NCBI RefSeq assembly: GCF_018476905.1
Contig: NZ_JAHCVK010000011.1
Coordinates: forward strand, 1-64,000
Direction of reading: 5' to 3'
DNA from: Geomobilimonas luticola
GTDB taxonomy: Bacteria; Desulfobacterota; Desulfuromonadia; Geobacterales; Geobacteraceae
DNA length: 64,000 nucleotides
The notes under the pieces were generated by a model. It was not told the origin of the DNA. It worked only from the letters and a program-made list of their open reading frames with translations, and made no database searches. The translations under genes and the position numbers were made by a program. Shown here piece after piece: positions 10,565 to 19,963 of the stretch; the first letter of the stretch is position 1; each line of letters starts with the position of its first letter.

Positions 10565-10581
10565 TTGGGGAAAGAGTTGTT

Positions 10582-11235
10582 ATGAATATTATCCTGTTGG
10601 GCCCTCCGGGCGCCGGTAAGGGGACCCAGGCAAAGATTCTTGCAAAAAAGTTCAACATCCCTCAAATCTCTACGGGCGACATACTCAGGGGTGCGGTCAA
10701 AGAACAGACACCAATGGGGATAAAGGCCAAAGGCTTTATGGATGCAGGTGCTCTTGTTCCTGATGGTGTTGTTGTCGGGATAGTGGAAGAGCGCTTGGCC
10801 AAGGATGATTGTTCGGGCGGTTTTATTCTTGACGGGTTTCCCCGTACAGTAGCTCAGGCAGATGCTTTGAAAGAAATGCTCGTTTCCCATGGTAAAGCAA
10901 TAGATCACGTAGTTTCTGTAGAGGTCGACAGCGAAGAGTTGTTGCAGCGCATAACAGGTCGTCGCACGTGTAGAGGATGTGGGAAGGGTTTTCATATTGC
11001 CTTCAATCCTCCGAAGATAGCTGAAAAATGTGATGATTGTGGTGATGAGCTCTATCAGCGCGATGACGACAGTGAAGAAACGATGCGCAAGAGGTTGGAT
11101 GTTTATAATGCGCAGACGTCGCCACTTATCGCGTACTACACGAAAGAATCACTCCTCAGGGGCATTCAGGGGACTGGTTCCATAGAAAGCATACAGCAGG
11201 CTCTCCTCAAGATACTTGAAGGTGCCCGGGAGTGA
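10582..11235 (+). CDS. adk: Adenylate kinase
   Basis: 217 residues. It catalyses ATP + AMP to 2 ADP in the cytoplasm. The P-loop GPPGAGKGTQ (residues 7-16), the LDGFPRT AMP-site block and a zinc-type LID domain with four cysteines (CRGCGKGF ... CDDCGDE, residues about 131-157) are visible. The stop codon overlaps the map start (GTGA), so the two are translationally coupled. The secY-adk-map order is common. Confidence 0.98.
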   Translation: MNIILLGPPGAGKGTQAKILAKKFNIPQISTGDILRGAVKEQTPMGIKAKGFMDAGALVPDGVVVGIVEERLAKDDCSGGFILDGFPRTVAQADALKEMLVSHGKAIDHVVSVEVDSEELLQRITGRRTCRGCGKGFHIAFNPPKIAEKCDDCGDELYQRDDDSEETMRKRLDVYNAQTSPLIAYYTKESLLRGIQGTGSIESIQQALLKILEGARE

Positions 11236-11978
11236 TAATCCTTAAATCTCCGCAAGAGATCGACAGGATGCGAATCCCTTGCAGGATCGTTGCGGAGATT
11301 CTTGAACTACTCAGGCAGGAAATACGGCCTGGTGTGGCAAGCATGGCGTTAAACGATCTTGCTGAGAGAGAAGCAAGAAGACGTGGTGCACAGCCTGCTT
11401 TCAAAGGCTATAGTGGTTATCCGTATTCACTCTGTTGTTCCCTAAACGAGCAGGTCGTCCACGGCATGCCCAATAATCGCGAGTTAATAGAAGGCGATAT
11501 ATTGAGCATCGATTTCGGTGTTGTGTACGACGGCTATTATGGTGATGCAGCGATAACATTGCCGCTTGGGAACGTGTCAGATAGTGCAAAGCGCCTCATG
11601 GAAGTAACCGAAGAATCTTTGTACAAGGCCATCTCTGTCGCAATACCTGATAACCGGTTGTTTGACATATCTCACGCTGTCCAGAGTTATGTGGAAGCGA
11701 GAGGATTTTCGGTTGTCAGGGAATTTGTCGGCCATGGTATTGGTAAGAACCTGCACGAGAGCCCGCAGGTTCCTAATTTCGGGTCTCCGGGTAGAGGCGT
11801 TAAGCTCAAGGCCGGAATGGTGCTGGCCATTGAACCAATGATTAATGAACGCGGTCCTGACGTAAAAGTTCTGAAAGATGGTTGGACAGCGATTACCTGT
11901 GATGGTGGGTTGTCGGCCCATTTTGAACATACGGTGGCGATAACTGAGCACGGTCCAGATATTCTGACGAAACTTTAG
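11232..11978 (+). CDS. map: Methionine aminopeptidase, type I
   Basis: 248 residues from GTG 11232, overlapping the adk stop. It removes the N-terminal Met from nascent proteins. The pita-bread fold metal ligands are in place: SIDFGVVYDGYYGDAA (two Asp), GHGIG with His, and IEPM plus the terminal FEHTVAIT (two Glu). No N-terminal zinc-finger extension is present. Confidence 0.97.
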   Translation: MIILKSPQEIDRMRIPCRIVAEILELLRQEIRPGVASMALNDLAEREARRRGAQPAFKGYSGYPYSLCCSLNEQVVHGMPNNRELIEGDILSIDFGVVYDGYYGDAAITLPLGNVSDSAKRLMEVTEESLYKAISVAIPDNRLFDISHAVQSYVEARGFSVVREFVGHGIGKNLHESPQVPNFGSPGRGVKLKAGMVLAIEPMINERGPDVKVLKDGWTAITCDGGLSAHFEHTVAITEHGPDILTKL

Positions 11979-12010
11979 TTTTTAGATACGATGAAGCGAA
12001 AGGATAAACC

Positions 12011-12124
12011 ATGAAGGTACGGGCGTCGGTTAAAAAAATCTGTGACAAATGCAAAATCATCAAGCGCAAGGGAATTGTCAGGGTGATATGTGACATTCCG
12101 AAGCATTCCCAGAGACAGGGCTAA
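12011..12124 (+). CDS. rpmJ: 50S ribosomal protein L36, zinc-binding type (bL36)
   Basis: 37-residue gene, translated by hand: [20 protein letters not shown] then [17 protein letters not shown]. It carries the C-x2-C ... C-x4-H zinc site of the C+ form (Cys 11, 14, 27 and His 32). ATG 12011 follows AAAGGATAAACC. It sits directly before rpsM; infA, often found just upstream, is not there. Confidence 0.95.
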   Translation: MKVRASVKKICDKCKIIKRKGIVRVICDIPKHSQRQG

Positions 12125-12153
12125 GAAGTAATAACACTCAGGAGGAACGGGCA

Positions 12154-12522
12154 TTGGCACGTATCGCGGGCATAGACCTACCTAGAAACAAACGGATCGA
12201 GATCGCCTTAACCTACATTTACGGCATAGGAAGATCTACATCACAAAAGATTCTTGCGGATTCCGGTGTCGACATGAACACCAGAACAGACCATCTCACC
12301 GAGGCGGAAGTTGCTCGGATCAGAGAGAATATTGACAAAAATGTCAAGGTCGAGGGTGACTTGCGCCGCGATATATCCATGAACATCAAGCGGCTCATGG
12401 ACCTTGGTTGCTACCGTGGTCTGCGTCATCGCAAGGGTTTGCCGGTGCGTGGGCAAAGGACCAAGACCAATGCCAGAACGAGAAAAGGGCCGGCCAGAAC
12501 GGTCGCTGGCAAAAAGAAATAG
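12154..12522 (+). CDS. rpsM: 30S ribosomal protein S13 (uS13)
   Basis: 122 residues from TTG 12154 with GGAGGAACGGGCA before it, starting (M)[20 protein letters not shown]. The helix-two-turn-helix and the basic C-terminal tail ([21 protein letters not shown]) that contacts P-site tRNA are intact. It starts the alpha-operon gene order S13-S11-S4-rpoA-L17. Confidence 0.97.
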   Translation: MARIAGIDLPRNKRIEIALTYIYGIGRSTSQKILADSGVDMNTRTDHLTEAEVARIRENIDKNVKVEGDLRRDISMNIKRLMDLGCYRGLRHRKGLPVRGQRTKTNARTRKGPARTVAGKKK

Positions 12523-12543
12523 AACAACTGATCTGGAGGAATA

Positions 12544-12939
12544 ATGGCTAGCCCTGCAAAAAAAGTGGTCAAGAAGAAAAAGGAACGCAAGAATATCCCC
12601 ACGGGTGTGGCGCACATCCAGGCCACCTTCAACAATACTATCATTACCATAACCGATTCGGTGGGCAATGTGGTCGCATGGTCTACTGCAGGGAGCAAAG
12701 GCTTCAAGGGGTCCCGCAAAAGTACGCCCTTTGCAGCTCAGATGGCTGCCGAAGATTGTGCCAAGAAGGCCCAGGAGCATGGGATGAGAAGCGTAGAAGT
12801 CTATGTGAAAGGTCCTGGATCCGGTAGGGAGTCTGCACTCAGAGCCCTGCAGGCAGCAGGTTTCAGTATAAGCTTCATTCGTGACGTTACACCGATTCCT
12901 CACAATGGCTGTCGTCCGCCAAAGAGAAGAAGAGTTTAA
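12544..12939 (+). CDS. rpsK: 30S ribosomal protein S11 (uS11)
   Basis: 131 residues. The core [26 protein letters not shown] region and the C-terminal [16 protein letters not shown] identify S11, a platform protein near the Shine-Dalgarno/anti-SD duplex. The basic Lys-rich start ([15 protein letters not shown]) is typical. Confidence 0.98.
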   Translation: MASPAKKVVKKKKERKNIPTGVAHIQATFNNTIITITDSVGNVVAWSTAGSKGFKGSRKSTPFAAQMAAEDCAKKAQEHGMRSVEVYVKGPGSGRESALRALQAAGFSISFIRDVTPIPHNGCRPPKRRRV

Positions 12940-12971
12940 TCGTAAGCTACCAATAGTTAAGGAGGTCTTCA

Positions 12972-13598
12972 TTGGCTAGATATACAGGACCCTCCTGCCG
13001 TCTGTGCAGAAGGGAAAACATGGAGCTGTTTCTTAAAGGTGAGCGCTGCTACACCGACAAGTGCGCCATCAAGAGGAGAAATTATCCGCCGGGCCAGCAT
13101 GGCCAAGGTCGGTCTAAGGTTTCCGATTATGGTGTTCAGCTGCGTGAAAAGCAGAAGGTTCGTCGTATTTACGGCATACTGGAAAAGCAATTCCGTGCCT
13201 ATTTTGAAAAGGCAGACCGCATGAAGGGGGTAACGGGTGAAAATCTCCTGTCCCTTCTTGAGCGGAGACTCGATAATATTGTGTACAGGGCCGGCTTCGC
13301 CACATCGAGAACTGAAGCGCGTCAGCTGGTGCGCCATGGTCACTTTTCGCTCAATGGCAGGAAAGTGAATATCCCCTCCATTCAGGTAAAGGTGGGAGAT
13401 GTCCTAGAGTTGCGCGAGAAGAGCCGTAAGGTTGCCTCCATTAACGAATCCCTGGAAGGAGTAGTGCGGCGGGGTGTCCCGCAGTGGCTGGAACTGGATA
13501 AGGATGCTTATAAAGGTATGGTTAAATCCCTGCCGGTGCGGGAAGACATAACGATGCCGATCCAGGAGCAATTGATTGTCGAGCTCTATTCCAAGTAA
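12972..13598 (+). CDS. rpsD: 30S ribosomal protein S4 (uS4)
   Basis: 208 residues from TTG 12972 after AAGGAGG. It has a zinc-finger-like N-terminus ([18 protein letters not shown]...C) and the S4 RNA-binding domain ([27 protein letters not shown], residues about 97-123). S4 nucleates 30S assembly and in some bacteria represses the alpha operon. Confidence 0.97.
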   Translation: MARYTGPSCRLCRRENMELFLKGERCYTDKCAIKRRNYPPGQHGQGRSKVSDYGVQLREKQKVRRIYGILEKQFRAYFEKADRMKGVTGENLLSLLERRLDNIVYRAGFATSRTEARQLVRHGHFSLNGRKVNIPSIQVKVGDVLELREKSRKVASINESLEGVVRRGVPQWLELDKDAYKGMVKSLPVREDITMPIQEQLIVELYSK

Positions 13599-13629
13599 AG
13601 GCTAACTACACCCGACAGGGAGGCACTAC

Positions 13630-14652
13630 ATGTATAAAAACTGGCGCGACCTGATCAGACCCAAAAAGCTGCAGGTTGAAGCGGATTCGCTTACCAATAC
13701 GTATGGAAAATTTTATGCCGAGCCATTCGAACGTGGGTTCGGTACGACACTTGGCAACTCACTGCGCAGGGTGCTGCTTTCCTCGCTGCAGGGCGCTGCC
13801 ATTACCTCCGTCAAGGTAAAGGGGGTGCTCCACGAATTTTCCGCCATTCCCGGGGTTACTGAAGACGTTACAGATATCATTCTCAATCTCAAAAGCGTAC
13901 GCTTCAAGATGCATGGTCAGGAACCCCGTACCATCAGGGTAATTCACAAGGGTGAAGGAATTATTACCGCTGGTGATATCATTACCGATTCCAACGTGGA
14001 AGTTCTCAACGCTGACCATCACATAGCGACCTGTTCAAAGGACGCGAACCTGGAAATGGAAATGGTCGTAAAAATGGGACGCGGGTATGTCCCTGCAGAC
14101 CGTAACCGTGATGAAAAGGCGTCGGTCGGCACGATACCAATCGATTCCATTTTTTCACCGATTCAGAAGGTTAATTTCACGGTGACCAACGCTCGCGTGG
14201 GACAGATCACCGATTATGACAAGCTAACCCTTGAGATATGGACCGATGGAAGTGTCAAGCCTGAGGATGCAGTAGCGTACTCTGCCAAGATTCTTAAGGA
14301 ACAGCTGACTATTTTCATCAACTTTGACGAAGAGTCTGAGCCTTCTGAAGAAGGTGAACCTCTAGAGGAGCGTGAGAAGTTTAACGAGAATCTGTATCGC
14401 TCCGTCGATGAGCTGGAGCTCTCGGTACGTTCCGCAAACTGCCTCAAGAACGCCGGTATCAAGCTTATTGGCGAACTGGTTTCACGGAGCGAGGCGGAAA
14501 TGCTCAAAACCCAAAATTTCGGTCGTAAATCCCTCAATGAGATCAAAGATATTCTCGCGGATATGGGACTGACTCTGGGAATGAAGCTCGAAGGATTTCC
14601 CGATCCGGAAATCATGCGCCGGCTCCGCGGTGATCGTAAAGAGGAAGAGTAA
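13630..14652 (+). CDS. rpoA: DNA-directed RNA polymerase subunit alpha
   Basis: 340 residues. The N-terminal dimerisation domain (residues 1-235, with [23 protein letters not shown]), an acidic linker ([17 protein letters not shown], about 238-255) and the C-terminal DNA/activator-binding domain ([16 protein letters not shown], about 262-320) are all present. Alpha nucleates polymerase assembly and reads UP elements. It sits between rpsD and rplQ as is standard. Confidence 0.98.
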   Translation: MYKNWRDLIRPKKLQVEADSLTNTYGKFYAEPFERGFGTTLGNSLRRVLLSSLQGAAITSVKVKGVLHEFSAIPGVTEDVTDIILNLKSVRFKMHGQEPRTIRVIHKGEGIITAGDIITDSNVEVLNADHHIATCSKDANLEMEMVVKMGRGYVPADRNRDEKASVGTIPIDSIFSPIQKVNFTVTNARVGQITDYDKLTLEIWTDGSVKPEDAVAYSAKILKEQLTIFINFDEESEPSEEGEPLEEREKFNENLYRSVDELELSVRSANCLKNAGIKLIGELVSRSEAEMLKTQNFGRKSLNEIKDILADMGLTLGMKLEGFPDPEIMRRLRGDRKEEE

Positions 14653-14686
14653 TCCGCAAGGCTAATAGAGAAAGGAACCCGTAGTC

Positions 14687-15217
14687 ATGCGTCACAATAA
14701 TGCAGGCAGAAGGTTGGGGAGAACGACAAGTCACAGAATAGCCATGTTTCGCAACATGGTGACGTCATTCCTCAATCACGAAAAAATTACCACCACCGAT
14801 GCCAAGGCAAAGGAACTGCGTACTATTGCAGAGAAGATGATTACCCTCGGCAAGAAGGGGGATCTCCACGCAATGCGGCAGGCAGCCGCCTATATCCGGG
14901 ACAAGAAGGTGGTAACCAAACTGTTTACGACCATTGCTCCGCGCTATAAAGAGCGTCCTGGTGGATACACCCGTATCATTAAACTGGGAATCCGCCCTGG
15001 TGACAATGCTCCGCTTTCCATCATTGAACTGGTCGAGGAAGAGCTCAAGGTTAAGAGCGAGACAAAGCCGGCGAAAAAGGCCCCTGCAAAGAAGGCTGCA
15101 CCTAAAGCTGCCGTTGCAGTCGCTCCGGCAGAGGTGCAGAGCACTGAGCCTGCTGCCGAGACACCTGTAACGCATGTCACCGAAGGTGATGAAACCTGTG
15201 AGGCGAAAGCAGATTAA
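14687..15217 (+). CDS. rplQ: 50S ribosomal protein L17 (bL17) with C-terminal extension
   Basis: 176 residues. The first 120 are a normal L17 ([17 protein letters not shown] start; [23 protein letters not shown] end). The remaining roughly 55 residues form a low-complexity Lys/Ala/Pro tail ([16 protein letters not shown]) that turns acidic at the end. Such tails occur in other deltaproteobacterial L17 proteins; the role is unknown. It is the last gene of the block and is followed by a strong terminator. Confidence 0.96.
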   Translation: MRHNNAGRRLGRTTSHRIAMFRNMVTSFLNHEKITTTDAKAKELRTIAEKMITLGKKGDLHAMRQAAAYIRDKKVVTKLFTTIAPRYKERPGGYTRIIKLGIRPGDNAPLSIIELVEEELKVKSETKPAKKAPAKKAAPKAAVAVAPAEVQSTEPAAETPVTHVTEGDETCEAKAD

Positions 15218-15243
15218 GCAATGCGTTGCATATGAAAAGAGCA

Positions 15244-15269
15244 AAGGCGAGGGAAACCTCGCCTTTTTT
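15244..15269 (+). terminator. Rho-independent terminator of the ribosomal operon
   Basis: GGCGAGG (15246-15252) pairs with CCTCGCC (15257-15263) around a GAAA tetraloop, extended by AA/TT pairs and followed by a run of T. It lies 28 bases after the rplQ stop. Because sfsA converges from the other side it may also act weakly on that strand. Confidence 0.9.
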
Positions 15270-15312
15270 CGTGTATGCCTTCGGTCTGAACATTCGGGTT
15301 GTTCCGCCTAAT

Positions 15313-16008
15313 TCAGAGCATGACAGGCAGAGGACGAACAATCTGGATGGCCTCAGGAGTGACGAAAGCCTGATATGCAAGCGCTTCAACTCCATTCTTC
15401 ACAGCCAGGCGCAACAGGCGTCCGTATTCGGGGTCAATGGCGTCGGCCGGGCTGACTGAGTGGCAGTCTTCCCGCTGCACCACGAAGAAGATTACCCCCC
15501 GTGCCCCATTCCGGACTACCTCAATAAGTTCCCGCAAATGCTTCTGTCCCCGTGTCGTTACCGCATCGGGGAACAAAGCCATTTCACCTTCTCTCAGCGT
15601 CACGTTCTTTACTTCCACGTAGCAACATCCGGGTGAACCCGTCAGCAGCAGATCAATTCTGCTGTTAGTGCCATAGGGGACCTCCGGTCTTATACTGGTG
15701 TACCCTTGTAATTCCTGGATAACTCCGGCCTCGATTGCTTCATGTACGAGCCTGTTGGGGAGGCCGGTGTTGATGCCAATCCAGTAACCCTGGACAGACA
15801 CCAATTCCCACGTGTATTTGAGTTTCCGCGATGGATTGTGGCTCTGTGAGAGAAGTACCGGGCTGCCCGGAGTCATGCACCCCAGCATGCTGCCGGAATT
15901 GGGGCAGTGGGCGGTGACTACCGTGCCACAGTCCAGTTGTATGTCGGCAAGAAAGCGCTGGTAACGTTTGATAATACGTCCAGGGAAGAGCGGGGAGGGA
16001 AGTCGCAT
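15313..16008 (-). CDS. sfsA: SfsA family protein (sugar fermentation stimulation protein homologue)
   Basis: 231 residues, full SfsA length. Family signatures are AHCPNSGSMLGC (residues 33-44), YGTNSRIDLLL and YVEVKNVTL, the latter resembling a nuclease-like Asp/Glu-x-Lys core. E. coli SfsA affects maltose metabolism and binds DNA; the biochemical role is not settled. No clear Shine-Dalgarno sequence precedes ATG 16008. It starts 58 bases after the hydrogenase alpha gene on the same strand, so read-through from that operon is possible. Confidence 0.93.
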   Translation of the reverse strand: MRLPSPLFPGRIIKRYQRFLADIQLDCGTVVTAHCPNSGSMLGCMTPGSPVLLSQSHNPSRKLKYTWELVSVQGYWIGINTGLPNRLVHEAIEAGVIQELQGYTSIRPEVPYGTNSRIDLLLTGSPGCCYVEVKNVTLREGEMALFPDAVTTRGQKHLRELIEVVRNGARGVIFFVVQREDCHSVSPADAIDPEYGRLLRLAVKNGVEALAYQAFVTPEAIQIVRPLPVML

Positions 16009-16066
16009 GGACGAGTTGTAGCATGTGAGCGGGGTGCACGCAACTGCAAAAAACAGTTAACGCGGG

Positions 16067-17350
16067 CTAGATTCTCACAACGTGAACGGCGCAGGAGATA
16101 CATGGATCGTAGGCACGCACGAGCATTTCCAGCTGCCATTTCAGTTCCGACTCATCAACGCCGGTCAGTATGGAAGCGAGAGCGTAGAGGTCCCGTTCCA
16201 TGGCAGCCTGGTTGATGGCGGTAGGTGTGACAATGTCGGCGGCAGTGCAGATGCCTTGGCTGTCAAGCTCGTACCTGTGGATCAGTACGCCGCGTGGAGC
16301 TTCCCGCGCCGCCGTACCGTTCCCTTCGTGAATAGGGAATGGTACCCGTGGTTCAGACGTTGCTGGCATTTCGAGGAGTTTGTCGATGAGAGCTATCCCC
16401 TGTTCTACGGAATGGACCAGTTCGACTCCCTGCGCCAGAACATTTGCCGGCATCGGCGCGCCGAGAAGTTGGGACCGGGCATCAAAGAACGCCTGAGCGC
16501 TCCTGGAGGAGAGTTCGACACCAAGGTTGAGACGGGATAATGCGCCAACCGTCACAATCTCTCCTCCGGCATAACTATGCTTTGCGTTGGAGTGAGGCAT
16601 CACCTGTTCCGTAAGAAGTTCCCTGTACCTGGTGCTGTCTATGCTCTGGCCGTTACTGGTGACAAGCAGGTTTGCCGGCAATGACTCCGAGTCGTCATTC
16701 TGGACTGCAAGGTAATTGGGAGGCGTGAAGTTTGCCGGATGCAGGGGAGGTGTGAGGGTGGCGAACATTTCGCAGGCCTTAACCGCATCGGGGAGTATCT
16801 CCTGCAGTTCACTCCTGAGTTTCTTCAATTCGTCCCGGGCAGGATACTTTCCCATACCCCCCGGGACAAGATTGGCGGGGTGGATGAGTCTCCCTCCGAC
16901 GAGTTCCTGGATGCGGTTGCCTGCCGCCTTGATACGAAGCCCGGCTCTGAATTCTGCGGGGGCCTTTGCTGCCAGTTCGGTAAAGCCGGCGATGCCAAAG
17001 TAATCGGGAAGGACGAGGCAGAACAGATGCAGGCCGTGGCTCTCTATCTGCCCTCCCGCAAGTATCAGTTCGCGGTAAAGGGCGGTCGGTTCTGATATCC
17101 CGATGCCAAGTGCGGCCTCAATGGCTTGGAGTGAGGTTACCCGGTGCACTGAGGAGCAGATGGAGCAGATTCGGCAGATGATCTCCGGCAGTTCATCGTA
17201 CGGTTTCCCCACCAGGAGAGCCTCGAAAAGCCGCGGTGACTCGATGAGGTTAAGTTGGACCGATTCGACCTGGCGTCCGGCAAGGGAAACCCTCACCGTC
17301 CCATGCCCTTCGACCCTGCTGAGCGGCTTTATCTCAAGAACGCTGCCCAT
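16067..17350 (-). CDS. Group 3b-type [NiFe] hydrogenase, large (alpha) subunit
   Basis: 427 residues. The Ni-Fe ligands are visible in RICSIC (Cys62, Cys65) and DPCISC (Cys417, Cys420). His423 is followed by only four residues, VVRI, the expected site for maturation cleavage. The length and the partner genes point to the cytosolic, NAD(P)-linked group 3b (sulfhydrogenase/HydA) class rather than HoxH or Mvh. The start overlaps the delta gene by 17 bases. No dedicated protease or hyp genes lie in this operon, so maturation factors must be elsewhere. The subgroup is by inference; group 3c/3d is less likely. Confidence 0.9.
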   Translation of the reverse strand: MGSVLEIKPLSRVEGHGTVRVSLAGRQVESVQLNLIESPRLFEALLVGKPYDELPEIICRICSICSSVHRVTSLQAIEAALGIGISEPTALYRELILAGGQIESHGLHLFCLVLPDYFGIAGFTELAAKAPAEFRAGLRIKAAGNRIQELVGGRLIHPANLVPGGMGKYPARDELKKLRSELQEILPDAVKACEMFATLTPPLHPANFTPPNYLAVQNDDSESLPANLLVTSNGQSIDSTRYRELLTEQVMPHSNAKHSYAGGEIVTVGALSRLNLGVELSSRSAQAFFDARSQLLGAPMPANVLAQGVELVHSVEQGIALIDKLLEMPATSEPRVPFPIHEGNGTAAREAPRGVLIHRYELDSQGICTAADIVTPTAINQAAMERDLYALASILTGVDESELKWQLEMLVRAYDPCISCAVHVVRI

Positions 17351-18089
17351 AGTCCCACTCCGGGTAAAAGCGTCGCATGCGACGTATTACTTCCTCCCGG
17401 GATATCCCCTTCTCCAGGAGTACCTCAAGTTCCGACGCCACGTTTGCTTCCGTTACCGGCCCCCGGCACCCCTCGCATTTGATGGAGACTGCCGGACAGC
17501 GGGCGTTGCACCCTGCCTGGGTAATGGGACCGAGGCAGGGCTCTCCCCGTTCGATAAGGAGGCAGAGGCATTCCCGGTTGCGGCATTCGGTGCAGACCGG
17601 GTACTGGGGAAATACCGGCAAGGCCCCGTGGAGAAGGGCTGCAAGGGTTGCCAGCAGTTCGTTTTTTTCCGGTGGGCAGCCGGTAATGGAGAAGTCTACG
17701 GTGACAAACCGGTGAAGGGGACCGGGGTTGAAACTTCTCGTTGGCCCCGCTCCTTTGCCGTAGACGGATTCGATCATTGCCACGCGGGAAAGGTGGTTGT
17801 TCATGGCGGCAACCCCTCCCCAGCGGGCACAGGTGCCGAAGGCGACAAGGACACGGCTCCGGCTCCTGAGCCTGACCAGGGTTTCCAGGTCGTCCGGTGT
17901 GGATACCGCCCCCTCGACGAGGGCTGCGGTAAATTCCCCCCCGATCTCGCGTCTGCTGCTCCCCATGGGGAAGTAGGTGAAATCGAAAAGCCCGGCGAGG
18001 GTTGGAAGTTCCGCCTCGCAGTTGAGGAAGGTCAGTTGGCAGCCGAAACAGGCGGTGAGTCCCGCTATGGCGAGGGAAGGCCTGGTCAT
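17334..18089 (-). CDS. Group 3b-type [NiFe] hydrogenase, small (delta) subunit
   Basis: 251 residues. The proximal [4Fe-4S] cluster ligands begin with CFGCQLTFLNC (residues 14-24), the CxGC pattern of cytosolic small subunits, and more cysteines follow near the C-terminus (CTECRNREC, CNARCP, CEGC). There is no Tat signal or membrane anchor, so the enzyme is cytoplasmic. It would pass electrons between the Ni-Fe site and the gamma/beta subunits. The ATG overlaps the gamma stop codon (ATGA). Confidence 0.9.
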   Translation of the reverse strand: MTRPSLAIAGLTACFGCQLTFLNCEAELPTLAGLFDFTYFPMGSSRREIGGEFTAALVEGAVSTPDDLETLVRLRSRSRVLVAFGTCARWGGVAAMNNHLSRVAMIESVYGKGAGPTRSFNPGPLHRFVTVDFSITGCPPEKNELLATLAALLHGALPVFPQYPVCTECRNRECLCLLIERGEPCLGPITQAGCNARCPAVSIKCEGCRGPVTEANVASELEVLLEKGISREEVIRRMRRFYPEWDYGQRS

Positions 18090-18928
18090 AGGGCACCGGG
18101 AATGTTTTTGATGTCCCGGTAACTAAAGACCGGTCCTTCGCAACAGCATAAAAGCTGGCCAACGGCACAATGGCAACAGAGCCCTACGCCACACTTCATC
18201 CGCCGTTCCAGTGACAGATAGATGTCATCTTCAGCTACACCGGCCAGGAGAAGTTCGTCGATGGTGCAACGGTAGAGTGCAGGTGGGCCGCATACTGCTG
18301 CACAGGAACGACCCGGTTCCAGCTGCACCCCCTTGAGCAGGGCCGGGAGCAGGCCGACATTGCATGCCGGTTCTGCCTGGCCGGTATCTGACAGGAAATC
18401 GACGGTCAACAGCAGGCGTAGTGAGCCGGTGGTGGCCAGTTCCAGAAGCTCGTCCTTGAAAAGCATGACGGCAGGTTCCCGTGCTCCGTACATGAGGGTG
18501 AGGGAGCGAATGTCGGAACGATGACGCAGAAGATGGAAGAGGAGGGACCGGAGCGGCGCTATACCCAGCCCCCCTGCGAGGAGCAGGACGTCTTTGCCGG
18601 CCATTGCGTCGACGGGAAAACCGTTGCCGAACGGTCCGCGAATACCGACCCTGTCTCCCGTCCTGCTCCGGTGGAGAAGCGACGTCACGTGGCCGAAGCG
18701 GCGCACGCACAGCTCGATTGTCCCATCCACTGCCGGAAGGTCTGCTGGGGAGATGGGAACTTCGCCCCCCCCCGGTACCGACAGCTGGACAAACTGGCCT
18801 GGGATGAAGGGGAAAGTCCTGTCGCCATCCAATTGCAGGCGGAACAAGGCGGTGTCGGCGGTCAACCGGCGGATAGTCTGAATTCGGGCGGAAATCGGGA
18901 TAGAGTTGAGTTCAGGCGCAGACATCAT
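18086..18928 (-). CDS. Group 3b-type hydrogenase gamma subunit (FAD/NAD(P)-binding, ferredoxin reductase family)
   Basis: About 280 residues. The N-terminal FAD domain has the FIPGQFVQLSVPG motif (residues 41-53), then a nucleotide-binding domain (LLLAGGLGIAPLRSLL) and a C-terminal [2Fe-2S]-type cysteine set (CGVGLCCHCAVGQLLCC). This resembles HydG of archaeal sulfhydrogenases and dihydroorotate dehydrogenase electron-transfer subunits. It is the likely NAD(P)H site. Two ATG codons (18928, 18925) are possible; GGAGG spacing favours 18925. It overlaps the beta gene. Confidence 0.88.
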   Translation of the reverse strand: MMSAPELNSIPISARIQTIRRLTADTALFRLQLDGDRTFPFIPGQFVQLSVPGGGEVPISPADLPAVDGTIELCVRRFGHVTSLLHRSRTGDRVGIRGPFGNGFPVDAMAGKDVLLLAGGLGIAPLRSLLFHLLRHRSDIRSLTLMYGAREPAVMLFKDELLELATTGSLRLLLTVDFLSDTGQAEPACNVGLLPALLKGVQLEPGRSCAAVCGPPALYRCTIDELLLAGVAEDDIYLSLERRMKCGVGLCCHCAVGQLLCCCEGPVFSYRDIKNIPGAL

Positions 18929-19901
18929 CCCCCTCCGCGAACAACTCAGTGAGGTCGATTGCCACCGGGCAGACTACCCGGCAGCGGCCACAGCCGACAC
19001 AGGCGGGTACCCCCGCCAATGCGCCGAACCCCAGGTATTTGTGCAGGTAGCGGTAGAGGAAGCGTTCCCGACGGGTAGGGCGAAAGTTATGGCCGCCAGC
19101 CACCTCGCCGTGGGCCCGGAACAGGCAATTGTCCCACTCCCGGAGTCGCTCGGCGGTCATGCCATCGAGTGCACCATGTTCCAGGACGTCGAAACAGTAG
19201 CAGGTCGGACAGCAGACCGAACAGGCGCCGCAGGAAAGGCACCGAGCGGCAAAATTTTCCCAGAGGGGGCTGTCGGGAAAGGTGCTGCCGCGTTCGGCCG
19301 CATTCCTGAGCCGAATCATCATCCGGCTCTCGACAGGTGGTGGGGGGATGGCTTCAATTTCGGTCAGCAGCGGTTCGAGACCGGCGAGCATCCCTTTCCC
19401 CCTGGTTGTTTCAGCGCTGACGATAAAACCGTGCTCCAATCGCTGGAGGAATAGATCGGCATTCCGTGGAGCTTTTTCAGAAGAAGCGCAGAAGCAGAAT
19501 GGGTCCGGTTCGCACGAAAGACCGACGAGCGTGAGAGCATTCCGATAACGACGATAGAGTTGGTCGGGTCGGTCTCCCAGGAATACACGATCCAGATAGG
19601 CAATCCCTTGCAGGTCGCAGGAATGCACACCGAACAGAACCTGCTGCGGAGCAGGTCTATCGGGCAAGGTGTAGCCGGCTGCGGTGGTGTAGTTCAGGAT
19701 GGTCTGGCGGGGGGGAAGAAGGTATTTCTTGGGGGGGATGAGGGTGCGCCGGTAATCGAGACACAGATCGGATTCGGTCTGGACCGGGCCAAAAGCATCT
19801 ACCCCCTCGGCGGTGCGGGTCGGCCCGTGAAGTACCCCATAGTGGGTGAGCCAATCAAGGAATTGTCCTAGGGCATTGTCTGCGAGGAAGCGCTGCTTCA
19901 C
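18912..19901 (-). CDS. Group 3b-type hydrogenase beta subunit (two [4Fe-4S] clusters)
   Basis: 329 residues from GTG 19901, with GAGGAG upstream. The C-terminal third has two ferredoxin-type cysteine sets, CLSCGACSVCCPTCYC (about 225-240) and CVGCGRCRVVCPVAI (about 303-317). The N-terminal part contains the GVHSCDLQGIAYLD block found in HydB and anaerobic sulfite reductase A. It is the first gene of the four-gene operon and probably wires the Fe-S chain of the delta subunit to the flavin subunit. Confidence 0.9.
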   Translation of the reverse strand: MKQRFLADNALGQFLDWLTHYGVLHGPTRTAEGVDAFGPVQTESDLCLDYRRTLIPPKKYLLPPRQTILNYTTAAGYTLPDRPAPQQVLFGVHSCDLQGIAYLDRVFLGDRPDQLYRRYRNALTLVGLSCEPDPFCFCASSEKAPRNADLFLQRLEHGFIVSAETTRGKGMLAGLEPLLTEIEAIPPPPVESRMMIRLRNAAERGSTFPDSPLWENFAARCLSCGACSVCCPTCYCFDVLEHGALDGMTAERLREWDNCLFRAHGEVAGGHNFRPTRRERFLYRYLHKYLGFGALAGVPACVGCGRCRVVCPVAIDLTELFAEGDDVCA

Positions 19902-19963
19902 CTCTATCTCCTCATCCGTACTGGTAAAAGTTTAGCACGGCAAGGGGGGGTGGCAAGGCACAA

